From: Variovorax sp. 54
GTDB lineage: Bacteria > Pseudomonadota > Gammaproteobacteria > Burkholderiales > Burkholderiaceae_C
DNA length: 64,000 bases
NCBI RefSeq assembly: GCF_002754375.1
Contig: NZ_PEFF01000001.1
Coordinates: 1,240,001-1,304,000 of the forward strand
Direction: 5' to 3'
The position numbers and the translations under genes are program-made. Position 1 is the first letter of the stretch. Every line of letters begins with the position of its first letter. Under the pieces are notes generated by a model. That model made no database searches. It saw only the letters and a program-made list of their open reading frames with translations, and was not told where the DNA came from. Shown here in pieces: positions 49,605-57,525 of the stretch.

Positions 49605-51953
49605 TCAAAGTTCGAGCACCAGCCGCCCGTCGCACGCGCGAGAACAGCAAGCCATCATCTTCGTGTTCGCATCCCGCTCGCTGCGCGTGAGCACCACGTC
49701 GCGGTGATCGACCTTGCCGGCCAGCACACGCACTTCGCACGAGCCGCACAGGCCCTCTTCGCAGTCGCTCTGCACATCGACATTCGCCGCGCGCAGCGCC
49801 GTCAGCAAGGTCTGGCCGGGCGGCACGGTGATCACGAGGCCGGAGTCTTTCAGCTCCACCTCGAAGGCATGTTCCTTCGACGGGTCGAGCGTGGCCAGCG
49901 TCGATTCGAAATGCTCGACGCGCAACGCGCCTTCAGGCCATGCGGCGCAGCAGTCTTCGAGCGCTTCGAGCATGCGCAGCGGGCCGCAGGCATAGACCTG
50001 TGCGCCGGGCACGGGCGTTGCCAGCAACGCACGCAGGTCGTTGCGTCGGCCTTCATCGGCCGCATGCACGTGCAGGCGCTCACCGTGCATCGCGGCCAGC
50101 TCGTCGACGAAGGCCATGGTGGCGCGGCTGCGACCGCTGTAGTGCAGCGCGTAGTCCATGCCCAGCGCCTTCGCGCGCCGCGCCATCGCGCTCACGGGCG
50201 TGATGCCGATGCCGCCGGCGATGAAGATCGCCTTCGGCAACGACTCGTCGAGCCGGAAGTGGTTGCGCGGGCCGCGGATGCGCAGGCGGTCGCCCACCTT
50301 CACGTTCGCATGCACCCAGGCCGAACCGCCGCGGCCTTCGGGTTCGTGCAGCACGGCGATCTCCAGCGCGTGGGCTTCGTCGGGGTCGCCGCACAGCGAG
50401 TACTGGCGCGACAGCTCGGGCGTGCCGCATTCCACGTCGATGTGCGAGCCCGGCGTCCAGCGCGGCAGCGGCTTGCCGTCGGGCGACACCAGGCGCAACC
50501 GCACGATGCCGTCGGCCACCGGCGTCACGCGCTCGACCACCACGGGCCGCGCGATGGCGTGCGCCGACGGCTCGCCGATGCGCACCGGCACCTGCACGTC
50601 GCGCAGGCCCGCGTTGGCGCGCTCGGGGTTGGCGCGCGCGTCCCACTCGACCCACAGGTGCTCAGGGCCGCGGAACGAGGTGTTGGGCACGTAGCTGAAG
50701 CGCTGCTCCGACAGGCGCATGTGCGGCAGGCGGCGCGTGAACTCCTCCAGGAAGATCTGCATCTCCATGCGCGCCAGGTTCTTGCCCATGCACTGGTGCG
50801 AGCCGTAGCCGAAGGTCAGGTGGTCGCTGGCGTTGTCGCGGCGGATGTCGAACAGGTCAGCATCGGCGAAGTGGCCTTCGTCGTGGTTGGCCGACGAGGT
50901 GACGATCAGCAGGCGCGAGCCCGCCGGCAGGTCGACGCCGCCGACCTGCGTGTCTGTCGTGACGAGCCGGCGCCAGGCGGCCACCGAGCCGTTGTGGCGC
51001 AGGCACTCTTCCACCGCGTTGGGAATGAGGCCCGGGTCGTCGCACAGCTCCTGCCACACCTGCGGGTGCTGCAGCAGCAGCTTCACGGCGTTGGCGGTGG
51101 CGTTGGCGGTGGTCTCGTGCGCGGCGACGATGCCGGCCATCATCATCGAGTGCAGGTACGAGTCGGTGACGACCTCGGGGTGCTGCATCTGCTTGCGGAT
51201 GCCGTACTGCATCCAGCCGGGCGCGTCGGGGTCTTGGCGCATCTTGTCGAGCACCTTGCCGGCGTACTGCCAGAAGTTGCCGACGGCGTGCGCCACGGCC
51301 ACCTGCTCCTCGGGCTTGGGGCGGCCCCAGGTGTTGACGGTGTGCGCGATGGAGTATTTGCGCAGCGTGTCCATGTCTTCCTCGGGCACGCCAAGAAAGT
51401 GCAGCGCCACGGTGAGCGGAATTTCCCACAGCATCTGGTCGACGAGGTCGGCGCGGCCGTCGTCGATGAAGCGGTCGACATAGCTGCGCGCGAGTTCGCG
51501 CACGAGCGGCTCGTGGTGCTTCAGCGCCTCGGGCGTGAACGGGTCCATGAGCGCGCGGCGGCGCGGCATGTGGGCCGGCTCGTCCTCGTTCACCAGCGTG
51601 CGGTTGAGCGCAAAGCCGTAGCTTGCGAGCACGGCGTTGGCTTCGTCGCCGGTGGGCGTGATCTTCTCCAGCGCGTTCGACGGGCTGAAGGTGAGGTTGT
51701 CGCGGAACACCGCCTTGATGTCGTCGTAGCGCGTGATCACCCAGTAGCCCAGCTTGGGGCTGTAGAAGATCGGCTCCTGCTCGCGGGCCCAGCGCACGTA
51801 CTCGGGCGGGTCTTGCTGGTAGCCGTCTTCGAAGGGATCGAACTCGGCGGCGCGCTGGCTCACGGGGCAGCCGGTGGGCGTGCTGTGCGAGGACAAGGCT
51901 CCGTGCGCGACGGGGCAACCTGAAGTGCGCGATGGCATGGCGGTATCGGACAT
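49605..51953 (-). CDS. self-sufficient cytochrome P450 fused to reductase (CYP116B type)
   Basis: This 782-residue protein fuses a P450 to its own electron chain. Residues about 40-445 are the P450: I-helix AGIVAAHETTANATA, K-helix EECLR, and the haem loop FGYGSHQCMGKN with Cys388. Residues about 470-690 form a phthalate-dioxygenase-reductase-like FMN/NADH module (RQYSLCGDP, FIAGGIGITPVSAM, YACGPLRMLEAL). The C-terminal [2Fe-2S] ferredoxin has C731, C736, C739 and C769 (CEEGLCGSC and MMACC). It matches CYP116B enzymes such as P450RhF, soluble monooxygenases acting on diverse organic substrates. It forms an operon with the Bug gene upstream (10-base gap). Confidence 0.95.
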   Translation of the reverse strand: MSDTAMPSRTSGCPVAHGALSSHSTPTGCPVSQRAAEFDPFEDGYQQDPPEYVRWAREQEPIFYSPKLGYWVITRYDDIKAVFRDNLTFSPSNALEKITPTGDEANAVLASYGFALNRTLVNEDEPAHMPRRRALMDPFTPEALKHHEPLVRELARSYVDRFIDDGRADLVDQMLWEIPLTVALHFLGVPEEDMDTLRKYSIAHTVNTWGRPKPEEQVAVAHAVGNFWQYAGKVLDKMRQDPDAPGWMQYGIRKQMQHPEVVTDSYLHSMMMAGIVAAHETTANATANAVKLLLQHPQVWQELCDDPGLIPNAVEECLRHNGSVAAWRRLVTTDTQVGGVDLPAGSRLLIVTSSANHDEGHFADADLFDIRRDNASDHLTFGYGSHQCMGKNLARMEMQIFLEEFTRRLPHMRLSEQRFSYVPNTSFRGPEHLWVEWDARANPERANAGLRDVQVPVRIGEPSAHAIARPVVVERVTPVADGIVRLRLVSPDGKPLPRWTPGSHIDVECGTPELSRQYSLCGDPDEAHALEIAVLHEPEGRGGSAWVHANVKVGDRLRIRGPRNHFRLDESLPKAIFIAGGIGITPVSAMARRAKALGMDYALHYSGRSRATMAFVDELAAMHGERLHVHAADEGRRNDLRALLATPVPGAQVYACGPLRMLEALEDCCAAWPEGALRVEHFESTLATLDPSKEHAFEVELKDSGLVITVPPGQTLLTALRAANVDVQSDCEEGLCGSCEVRVLAGKVDHRDVVLTRSERDANTKMMACCSRACDGRLVLEL

Positions 51954-51963
51954 GGCAGCAGAC

Positions 51964-52947
51964 TCAGTCGAGCGTGATCTTCAGGTCGCGGATCAGCTTG
52001 TGCCAGCGCGCGGTCTCGGCCTTGAGCAGCTCGGTGTACTGCGCGGGCGTGTTGCCCACGGGCTCGACACCGAAGTCGACCATGCGCTTGTTCACCGAAG
52101 GCTCGTGGATGGCGGCCACCAGTTGGCGGTTGAGCGTGTTCACCACGTCGGCCGGCGTGGCTGCGGGCACCACCACGCCGACCAGCGCGGCGGCTTCGAC
52201 GTTCTTGTAGCCGAGCTCGGCGAAGGTGGGCACATCGGGCAGTTGCGGCAGGCGCGTGGGGTTGGCCACGGCCAGCGGGCGCACCTTGCCGCCCTTGATG
52301 AAGCCGGCGCCGGCGGCCATGTCGACCATCATGGCCGGCAACTGCCCGCCGACCACGTCGGCCAGCGCGGGCGCTGCGCCGCGGTACGGCACGTGGACCA
52401 TGAAGAGCTTGGCCTCGACCTTCAGCAGCTCCATCGCCAGGTGGTGCGGGCTGCCCGCGCCGGCCGAGGCGTAGTTGATGCCGCCCGGCTTGGCCTTGGC
52501 CTGCGCTATGAAGTCCTTGGCGGTGGCAAAGCCCGAGTTGGCGCCGACCACCAGGATCATGGGGAACTTGCCCATCAGCGTGACGGGCGCCAGGTCTTTG
52601 GTGGGGCTGTAGCTCAGCGACTTGTACAGCGCCGGGTTGAACACCAGCGTGCCGTTGTCGGCCGAGAGCACGGTGTAGCCGTCGGCCGGGGCGCGTGCGG
52701 TTTCGGCGGCGGCCAGCGCGGTGTTGCCGCCCGGCTTGTTGTCCACCAGCACCGGCTGGCCGACCTGGGTCGACAGCGTCTGGGCGACGGTGCGCGCGAG
52801 GAAGTCGGAGCCGCCGCCGGCCGCATAGGGCACGAGCCAGCGGATCGGCTTGGCGGGGAATGCGGTCTGGGCAGTCTGGGCGCTGGCGGCGGTGGCCAGG
52901 GCAGCGAGGGACAGGACCGCAAGGCCGCGGGCGAAGTGCATCTTCAT
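51964..52947 (-). CDS. Bug-family solute-binding protein of the P450 operon
   Basis: This 327-residue exported receptor has a signal peptide (ARGLAVLSLAALATAASA) and the Bug blocks FPAKPIRWLVPYAAGGGSDF, TALAAAETARAPADGYTVL and MVHVPYRGAAPALADVVGG. It precedes the P450 gene on the same strand with a 10-base gap and is divergent from an IclR regulator. A plausible reading is that it binds the compound that the P450 hydroxylates. The permease partner is not nearby. Confidence 0.93.
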   Translation of the reverse strand: MKMHFARGLAVLSLAALATAASAQTAQTAFPAKPIRWLVPYAAGGGSDFLARTVAQTLSTQVGQPVLVDNKPGGNTALAAAETARAPADGYTVLSADNGTLVFNPALYKSLSYSPTKDLAPVTLMGKFPMILVVGANSGFATAKDFIAQAKAKPGGINYASAGAGSPHHLAMELLKVEAKLFMVHVPYRGAAPALADVVGGQLPAMMVDMAAGAGFIKGGKVRPLAVANPTRLPQLPDVPTFAELGYKNVEAAALVGVVVPAATPADVVNTLNRQLVAAIHEPSVNKRMVDFGVEPVGNTPAQYTELLKAETARWHKLIRDLKITLD

Positions 52948-52974
52948 CGGGTGTCTCCGGAGTGGATATTGTGT

Positions 52975-53004
52975 ATTGCGTAATTATCATACGCATTGCG
53001 TAAT
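52975..53004. promoter_or_regulatory. direct repeat in the IclR/Bug-P450 divergent promoter
   Basis: The decamer attgcgtaat occurs twice with starts 20 bases apart, so both copies face the same side of the helix. The intervening sequence is AT-rich. It lies between the divergent IclR and Bug genes and is the most likely IclR binding region. Assignment is inference. Confidence 0.55.
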
Positions 53005-53059
53005 CACCAATCCACGGGTTTACCCGGCCACCTGGGCCGCCACCTAAGATGCCGACGAC

Positions 53060-53869
53060 ATGACCTCCCCCGCCGAAGCACCTTCTTCCCCTCCCCGCGA
53101 GCGCCGCCAGCGCGTGCAGTCCGCCGAGACCGGCATGGCCGTGCTCAAGGGCCTGGCGCACTTGGGCGGGCGCAGCAGCCTCACGGCCCTGGCCACCCAC
53201 GTGGGCGAGAGCCCGGCCAAGGTGCACCGCTACCTCGCGAGCCTGATGGAAGAAAGCCTGGTGCGCCAGGACACCGCCTCGCAGCACTACTACCTGGGCC
53301 CCGAGGCGATCCAGATCGGGCTGGCCGCCATGCGCCAGGCCGACCCGATCCGCGCGGCCGAGCCCTGCCTGATCCGCCTGCGCGAATCGCTGGAGGTGAC
53401 CTGCTTCGTCGCGGTGATGGGCAACAAGGGCCCGACCATCGTGCGCTTCGAGGAGCCGGGCCTGCCGGTGACGGTGAACGTGCGCGCCGGCTCGGTGATG
53501 TCGATGCTGTGGTCGGCCACCGGCCGCGCCTTCCTGGGCCTGCTCGACGAGTCGCGCGTGGTGGCGCTGGCCGAGCAGGAACTGGCCGACGCCACCGAGG
53601 ACATGCGTGCGCTGCTCGACGCGGCCGACCCCATCGGCACCCTGCGCCGCGAGGTGCAGCAGGCGCACTGCGCCATCGTGAAGGACACCTACCTGCGCGG
53701 CATCAGCGCCGTGGCGGCGCCGGTGTACGACTACGCGGGAAGGGTGTGCGCCGTGATCACTGCACTGGGTGCCACGGGCGGGTTCGACCCGTCGATCGAC
53801 GGGCCGATCGCCATCGCCGTGCGGCGGGAGGCGAAGGCCGCCGGCGCGCTGCTGGGCGCGGCGGCCTGA
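53060..53869 (+). CDS. IclR-family transcriptional regulator
   Basis: This 269-residue regulator begins with an IclR winged helix (GMAVLKGLAHLGGRSSLTAL, then ATHVGESPAKVHRYLASLME). The effector-binding domain follows, with ATGRAFLGLLDESRVVAL and GISAVAAPVYDYAGRVCAVI, typical of IclR. Such proteins control aromatic and carboxylate catabolism. It is divergent from the Bug-P450 operon, its probable target. The 3' end is 10 bases from the convergent uppP gene. Confidence 0.92.
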   Translation: MTSPAEAPSSPPRERRQRVQSAETGMAVLKGLAHLGGRSSLTALATHVGESPAKVHRYLASLMEESLVRQDTASQHYYLGPEAIQIGLAAMRQADPIRAAEPCLIRLRESLEVTCFVAVMGNKGPTIVRFEEPGLPVTVNVRAGSVMSMLWSATGRAFLGLLDESRVVALAEQELADATEDMRALLDAADPIGTLRREVQQAHCAIVKDTYLRGISAVAAPVYDYAGRVCAVITALGATGGFDPSIDGPIAIAVRREAKAAGALLGAAA

Positions 53870-53879
53870 AGCTGCGGGC

Positions 53880-54704
53880 TTATTCCGCCCAGACCACCGC
53901 GCCGGTCCACGCCGTGGCCAGCACCACGATGCCGAAGGCGATGCGATACCACGCGAACGGAATGAAGTTGTGCGTGCTGATGTACTTCAGCAGCCAGCGC
54001 ACACACAGCCACGCGCTGATGAACGAGAAGGCCAGGCCCACCGTGAACAGCGGAATGTCGGCCACCGACAGCAGCGCGCGCTCCTTGTAGAGGCTGTACA
54101 CGCCCGCGCCGATGAGCGTCGGAATCGCCAGGAAGAACGAGAAGTCGGTCGCCGCCTGGCGCGACAGGCCCAGCAGCATGCCGCCGATGATGGTCGAGCC
54201 GCTGCGGCTGGTGCCGGGGATCATCGCGAAGCACTGCACCAGGCCGACCTTGAGCGCGTCCCAGGGTGTCATGTCGTCCACGTGCTCGACGCGCACCGAG
54301 CCCGGCGGGCGCTTCTCGGCCCACAGGATGATGAAGCCGCCGATGATGAAAGTGCTGGCCACCACGGTCGGAATGAACAGGTGCGCCTTGATCATCTTGC
54401 CGAACAAGAGGCCCAGCACCACCGCGGGCAGGAAGCCGATGACGATGTTCAGCGCCAGGCGGCGCGCCTTGGGCTGGCGCGGCAGCGCCACCACGGTCGA
54501 ATGGATCTTCTGCCAATAGACCAGGATCACCGCGAAGATCGCGCCGGTCTGGATGGCGATGTCGAACACCTTGGCCTTGGCATCGTCGAAGCCCAGCAGC
54601 GAGCCCGCAAGAATGAGGTGGCCGGTCGACGAGATCGGCAGGAACTCGGTCAGACCCTCCACGATGCCCATGACAGCGGCCTTGGCCAGCAAAACGATAT
54701 CCAC
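53880..54704 (-). CDS. uppP: undecaprenyl-diphosphatase UppP
   Basis: This 274-residue inner-membrane protein (also called BacA) recycles undecaprenyl pyrophosphate for cell-wall synthesis. The catalytic motifs are both present: [20 protein letters not shown] near the N-terminus and [15 protein letters not shown] in the middle. About eight hydrophobic segments are seen. The start is placed at the GTG (54704) because an AAGGAG site lies 6 bases before it; an in-frame upstream ATG would add eight residues without such a site. Confidence 0.94.
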   Translation of the reverse strand: MDIVLLAKAAVMGIVEGLTEFLPISSTGHLILAGSLLGFDDAKAKVFDIAIQTGAIFAVILVYWQKIHSTVVALPRQPKARRLALNIVIGFLPAVVLGLLFGKMIKAHLFIPTVVASTFIIGGFIILWAEKRPPGSVRVEHVDDMTPWDALKVGLVQCFAMIPGTSRSGSTIIGGMLLGLSRQAATDFSFFLAIPTLIGAGVYSLYKERALLSVADIPLFTVGLAFSFISAWLCVRWLLKYISTHNFIPFAWYRIAFGIVVLATAWTGAVVWAE

Positions 54705-54851
54705 GCGTACTCCTTGAAAGAGCGGCAATTATGGCGAGCCCCTCGGTCAGGCCCTGTTCAGGCGCCGTTCAGCCGACGGAACACAAGGCAGCCGACCCAC
54801 GGAAATACCTAGTTCAGGTGATGTTCGACCCCGGCGCGTTAATACATATTG

Positions 54852-54862
54852 ATAACAGTTAT
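54852..54862. promoter_or_regulatory. short palindrome in an AT-rich promoter
   Basis: ATAACaGTTAT is a perfect 11-base dyad inside an AT-rich stretch 25 bases before the unknown gene at 54887. It may be an operator or part of the promoter. The regulator is unknown. Confidence 0.35.
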
Positions 54863-54886
54863 TCATCTGCGTCCGAAGGAGCATCC

Positions 54887-55744
54887 ATGTCAACGTTCAC
54901 CACCGGGAGTGAACTCGAGGCGTGCGTCGCTGAAGAACGCCCCTCGACGCTCGACGACCATGTCGAAGACCGTCTCAAGAGCCCCTGCCAGCGGGAGCGG
55001 GAGCAGTGCCACGGCATGCTGCGCGTGGCCGAAGCCACCGGCGCCTCGACCCACGAGCTGCGCCAGCTGACGCAGCGCCTGGCCGACATCGACCACTGCG
55101 GCGCCAGCGCCTGCATCGTCGCGCAGGGCCACGTGGAGGCCGACCGCATGGCCTCCGGCCTGCAGGCCGACGCCGCCCTGTGCATCGACTTCCGGCTGCT
55201 GGAGCCGCTGGGCCCCGCCCACGACAAGAAATGGTTTGCGCGCTGGAAGTTCTGGAGCTTCCTGCTCGGCGCGGCCGGCCCGGTGGCCGCGCTCACGCTG
55301 CAGGGCCTGGCGCTGCGCCCGGCCGAACCGCACGACGCGCACGCCGACCTGGTCGCCAAGTCGCGCAAGGTGCTCGAAAGCTGGCGCCGCACCTCCGACA
55401 CCCTCTTCTGGCACGCGGTGGAAGACTACGTGCGCCAGCAGGCCTTCTCGCTCGAGACGCAGGCCTACCTGATGCACTGCGTGGCGTCGGTTTTCGCCGC
55501 CGATGCACCCATGCTGACTGACGCGCAGCGCGAACGGCTGGCCGCCGTGCTCACCGACACCTACTGCGACGCGCTCGGCACCGCGGCGACCATGCCCTCG
55601 TCGGACATCTACCGGCGCCTGGCGCAGGGCCTGGAAACCGACAGCGGCAACGCCGGCCCGGGCCGTCCGCTGGGGCGCGGCGAAGCAGCCCAGGTGGCGA
55701 TGACCACGCTGGTCACGGTCGTCGGCAACGGCGGCTCACACTGA
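54887..55744 (+). CDS. unknown protein, 285 residues
   Basis: I do not recognise this protein. The first third is acidic and Cys-containing (LKSPCQREREQCHGMLRVAE and CGASACIVAQG). The central part includes a basic-aromatic KKWFARWKFWSFLLGAAG, possibly a weak membrane-associated or single hydrophobic segment. The C-terminal part is Ala- and Leu-rich. The start at 54887 follows AAGGAG. It converges on the racemase-family gene with a 9-base overlap. The separate AT-rich promoter suggests independent control. Confidence 0.65.
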   Translation: MSTFTTGSELEACVAEERPSTLDDHVEDRLKSPCQREREQCHGMLRVAEATGASTHELRQLTQRLADIDHCGASACIVAQGHVEADRMASGLQADAALCIDFRLLEPLGPAHDKKWFARWKFWSFLLGAAGPVAALTLQGLALRPAEPHDAHADLVAKSRKVLESWRRTSDTLFWHAVEDYVRQQAFSLETQAYLMHCVASVFAADAPMLTDAQRERLAAVLTDTYCDALGTAATMPSSDIYRRLAQGLETDSGNAGPGRPLGRGEAAQVAMTTLVTVVGNGGSH

Positions 55745-56380
55745 GGCACGGCGGCGCAGCGCGCGCACCGCGCTGTCGACCGTCGTGAGCACCGGCAGGC
55801 CGCTCGCCGCCTCGCAGGCGCCACGCGCCCGCGCCATGCTGAACTGAGCCAGGGCGATGCGCGTGCAGCCACGCGCACGCAAGGCGGCCGCCTGTTCGGC
55901 GATGAGCGCATCGTGGCGCTGCGTGTCGCCCGCATCGAGCGCGGCCAGCGCGCCCTCGGCCATTGCCAGCTCGAGCGCCATGCCCGAAGGAAACTCCGGT
56001 GGCATCGATTCCAGCGTGCGCGCAAAGGTCGCGATCAGGCCCAGGCGGCCTTCGCCCTGCACGGCCTCTTCGATCATGGCCTCGTTGGGCTTGAGCACCG
56101 GAATGCCCGCGTGCCGCTGCGCCACCGCCTCGATGCACGGCCCGAAGGCCGAGCAGGTGAAGAGGATGCCGCGCGCACCCGTGTCCACCGCGTACTGCGC
56201 CAGCCGCTGGAAGCGCTCGTGCATCACTGCGTCGAGCCCCTTGCCGTCGCGCGCAAGGTCGGCCGAGAGGCTGTCGTCCAGCAGGTTCATGCGCACAGCC
56301 TCGGGCCAGTCGCGTGCGAAGGCTTCGTTGATGGGGGCGACGGAGTGCGAGAGGGCGTGGATGAGGGCGATGCGTGTCAT
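55736..56380 (-). CDS. Asp/Glu racemase-family protein with one catalytic Cys
   Basis: This 214-residue protein belongs to the Asp/Glu/hydantoin racemase and arylmalonate decarboxylase superfamily. The first catalytic Cys is present as Cys76 in FTCSAFG. At the second site the segment LAQFSMARA carries Ser181 where two-cysteine racemases have a Cys. That pattern fits a one-Cys decarboxylase- or isomerase-like member better than a standard racemase. PVLKPNEAM is also typical of this subgroup. It lies upstream of no other minus-strand gene; the binding-protein gene begins on the far side of a large palindrome. Confidence 0.82.
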   Translation of the reverse strand: MTRIALIHALSHSVAPINEAFARDWPEAVRMNLLDDSLSADLARDGKGLDAVMHERFQRLAQYAVDTGARGILFTCSAFGPCIEAVAQRHAGIPVLKPNEAMIEEAVQGEGRLGLIATFARTLESMPPEFPSGMALELAMAEGALAALDAGDTQRHDALIAEQAAALRARGCTRIALAQFSMARARGACEAASGLPVLTTVDSAVRALRRRASV

Positions 56381-56428
56381 GAAGTCAGAAATCGAAACGC
56401 TCAGAAGGTGTGAATGAATCCGGCGTGG

Positions 56429-56537
56429 CCGAGCAGCCCGCCCAGGCGCGTCCCCTCAAGGCGCAAAGCGCAGGCATAGCTTGGGCTATGGCGAGCATTT
56501 GCAACGCCGAGGGGGCGTGTCTGGGCGGGATGAGCGG
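56429..56537. repeat. 109-base imperfect palindrome, possible dispersed hairpin element
   Basis: The outer arms (beginning near ccgagcagcccgcccaggcg and ending near ctgggcgggatgagcgg) pair imperfectly over about 35 bases. A small perfect hairpin forms the centre (catagc, ttgg, gctatg at 56475-56490). It fills most of the gap between the racemase-family gene and the binding-protein gene. Its size and structure resemble repeated palindromic units, and I believe similar sequences recur in related genomes; copy number cannot be checked here. It could also terminate transcription of the minus-strand operon. Confidence 0.65.
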
Positions 56538-56562
56538 ACATGGCGGGTTCGTTCGCACCTTC

Positions 56563-57480
56563 TCATATGCCTTTGGACGACGGGTTGGCGAACGCCTCCT
56601 TCGTCTCGGCATTGAGCGGGTAGTTGATGTTGATGCCCTTGGGCGGAATCGGCGACATGAACCACTTGCTGTAGAGCTTGTCCATCTCGCCGGACTTCAT
56701 CATGCCCGAGACCACACGGTCCACCAGCGCCTTGAAGGCCGGGTCGTCCTTGCGGAACATCAGCGACTGGTTCTCGGTGCGCAGGCTCTCGCCGGTGATG
56801 ACGAAATCCTTCGGGTTGCGGGCGTTGGCGATCTGGCCCGCGAGCAGGATGTCGTCGAGCACGAAGGCCTGCGCACGGCCGCTCTCGACCAGCAGGAACG
56901 AGTCGGTGTGGTCCTTGCCCGAGAGCTGGTTGACCTCGAGGCTGCGGCCCTTGTCGGCCGCGCGCAGCAGGCGGAACGACGTGGTGCCGGCGGTGGTGAC
57001 CACGGTCTTGCCCTGCAGGTCGGCGATGCTCTTGATGCCCGAATCGGCCTTCACCAAGGTGCGCACGTTGTAGCGGAAGATGTCCGGTGAGAAGGCCACC
57101 TGTGACTGGCGCTCGACCAGGTTGGTGGTGGAGCCGCACTCGATGTCCACCGTGCCGTTCTGCACCAGCGGAATGCGGTTGGCCGAGGTCACGGCCTGGT
57201 ACTTGATGTCGAGGGCGGGCAGCTTCAGCTCGGTCTTCACCGCCTCGACGATGCGGTTGCAGATCTCGATGCTGTAGCCCACCGGCTTCAGGTTGCCGTC
57301 CAGGTACGAGAAGCCGAACGAGGCCTCGCGGTAGCCGAAGGTGATGGCGCCGCTGGCCTTGATTTTGGCGAGCGTGTCGTTGGCGGCCTGCGCCTGCGCG
57401 GCGGTGGTCGGCAGCAATGCGGCAAAGGCCAGCGCGAAAGCGGCGGCGGCGATGGAAAGCGACGGACGAAGCTGGGGCAT
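56563..57480 (-). CDS. glutamate/aspartate-type ABC transporter binding protein
   Basis: This 305-residue periplasmic receptor of the GltI class has a signal peptide (AAAAFALAFAALLPTTAAQA). SGAITFGYREASFGFSYLDG, GYSIEICNRIVEAV, and NGTVDIECGSTTNLVERQSQ follow, all typical of glutamate/aspartate-binding proteins. It is encoded after the aminotransferase gene with a 45-base gap. The membrane subunits are not in the window. The substrate may be an acidic or related amino acid handled by the neighbouring aminotransferase. Confidence 0.9.
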   Translation of the reverse strand: MPQLRPSLSIAAAAFALAFAALLPTTAAQAQAANDTLAKIKASGAITFGYREASFGFSYLDGNLKPVGYSIEICNRIVEAVKTELKLPALDIKYQAVTSANRIPLVQNGTVDIECGSTTNLVERQSQVAFSPDIFRYNVRTLVKADSGIKSIADLQGKTVVTTAGTTSFRLLRAADKGRSLEVNQLSGKDHTDSFLLVESGRAQAFVLDDILLAGQIANARNPKDFVITGESLRTENQSLMFRKDDPAFKALVDRVVSGMMKSGEMDKLYSKWFMSPIPPKGININYPLNAETKEAFANPSSKGI

Positions 57481-57525
57481 GGAACGCTCCTCGGAACGGC
57501 GGTTGAAGAAAAAGGGGGCGGTGGC

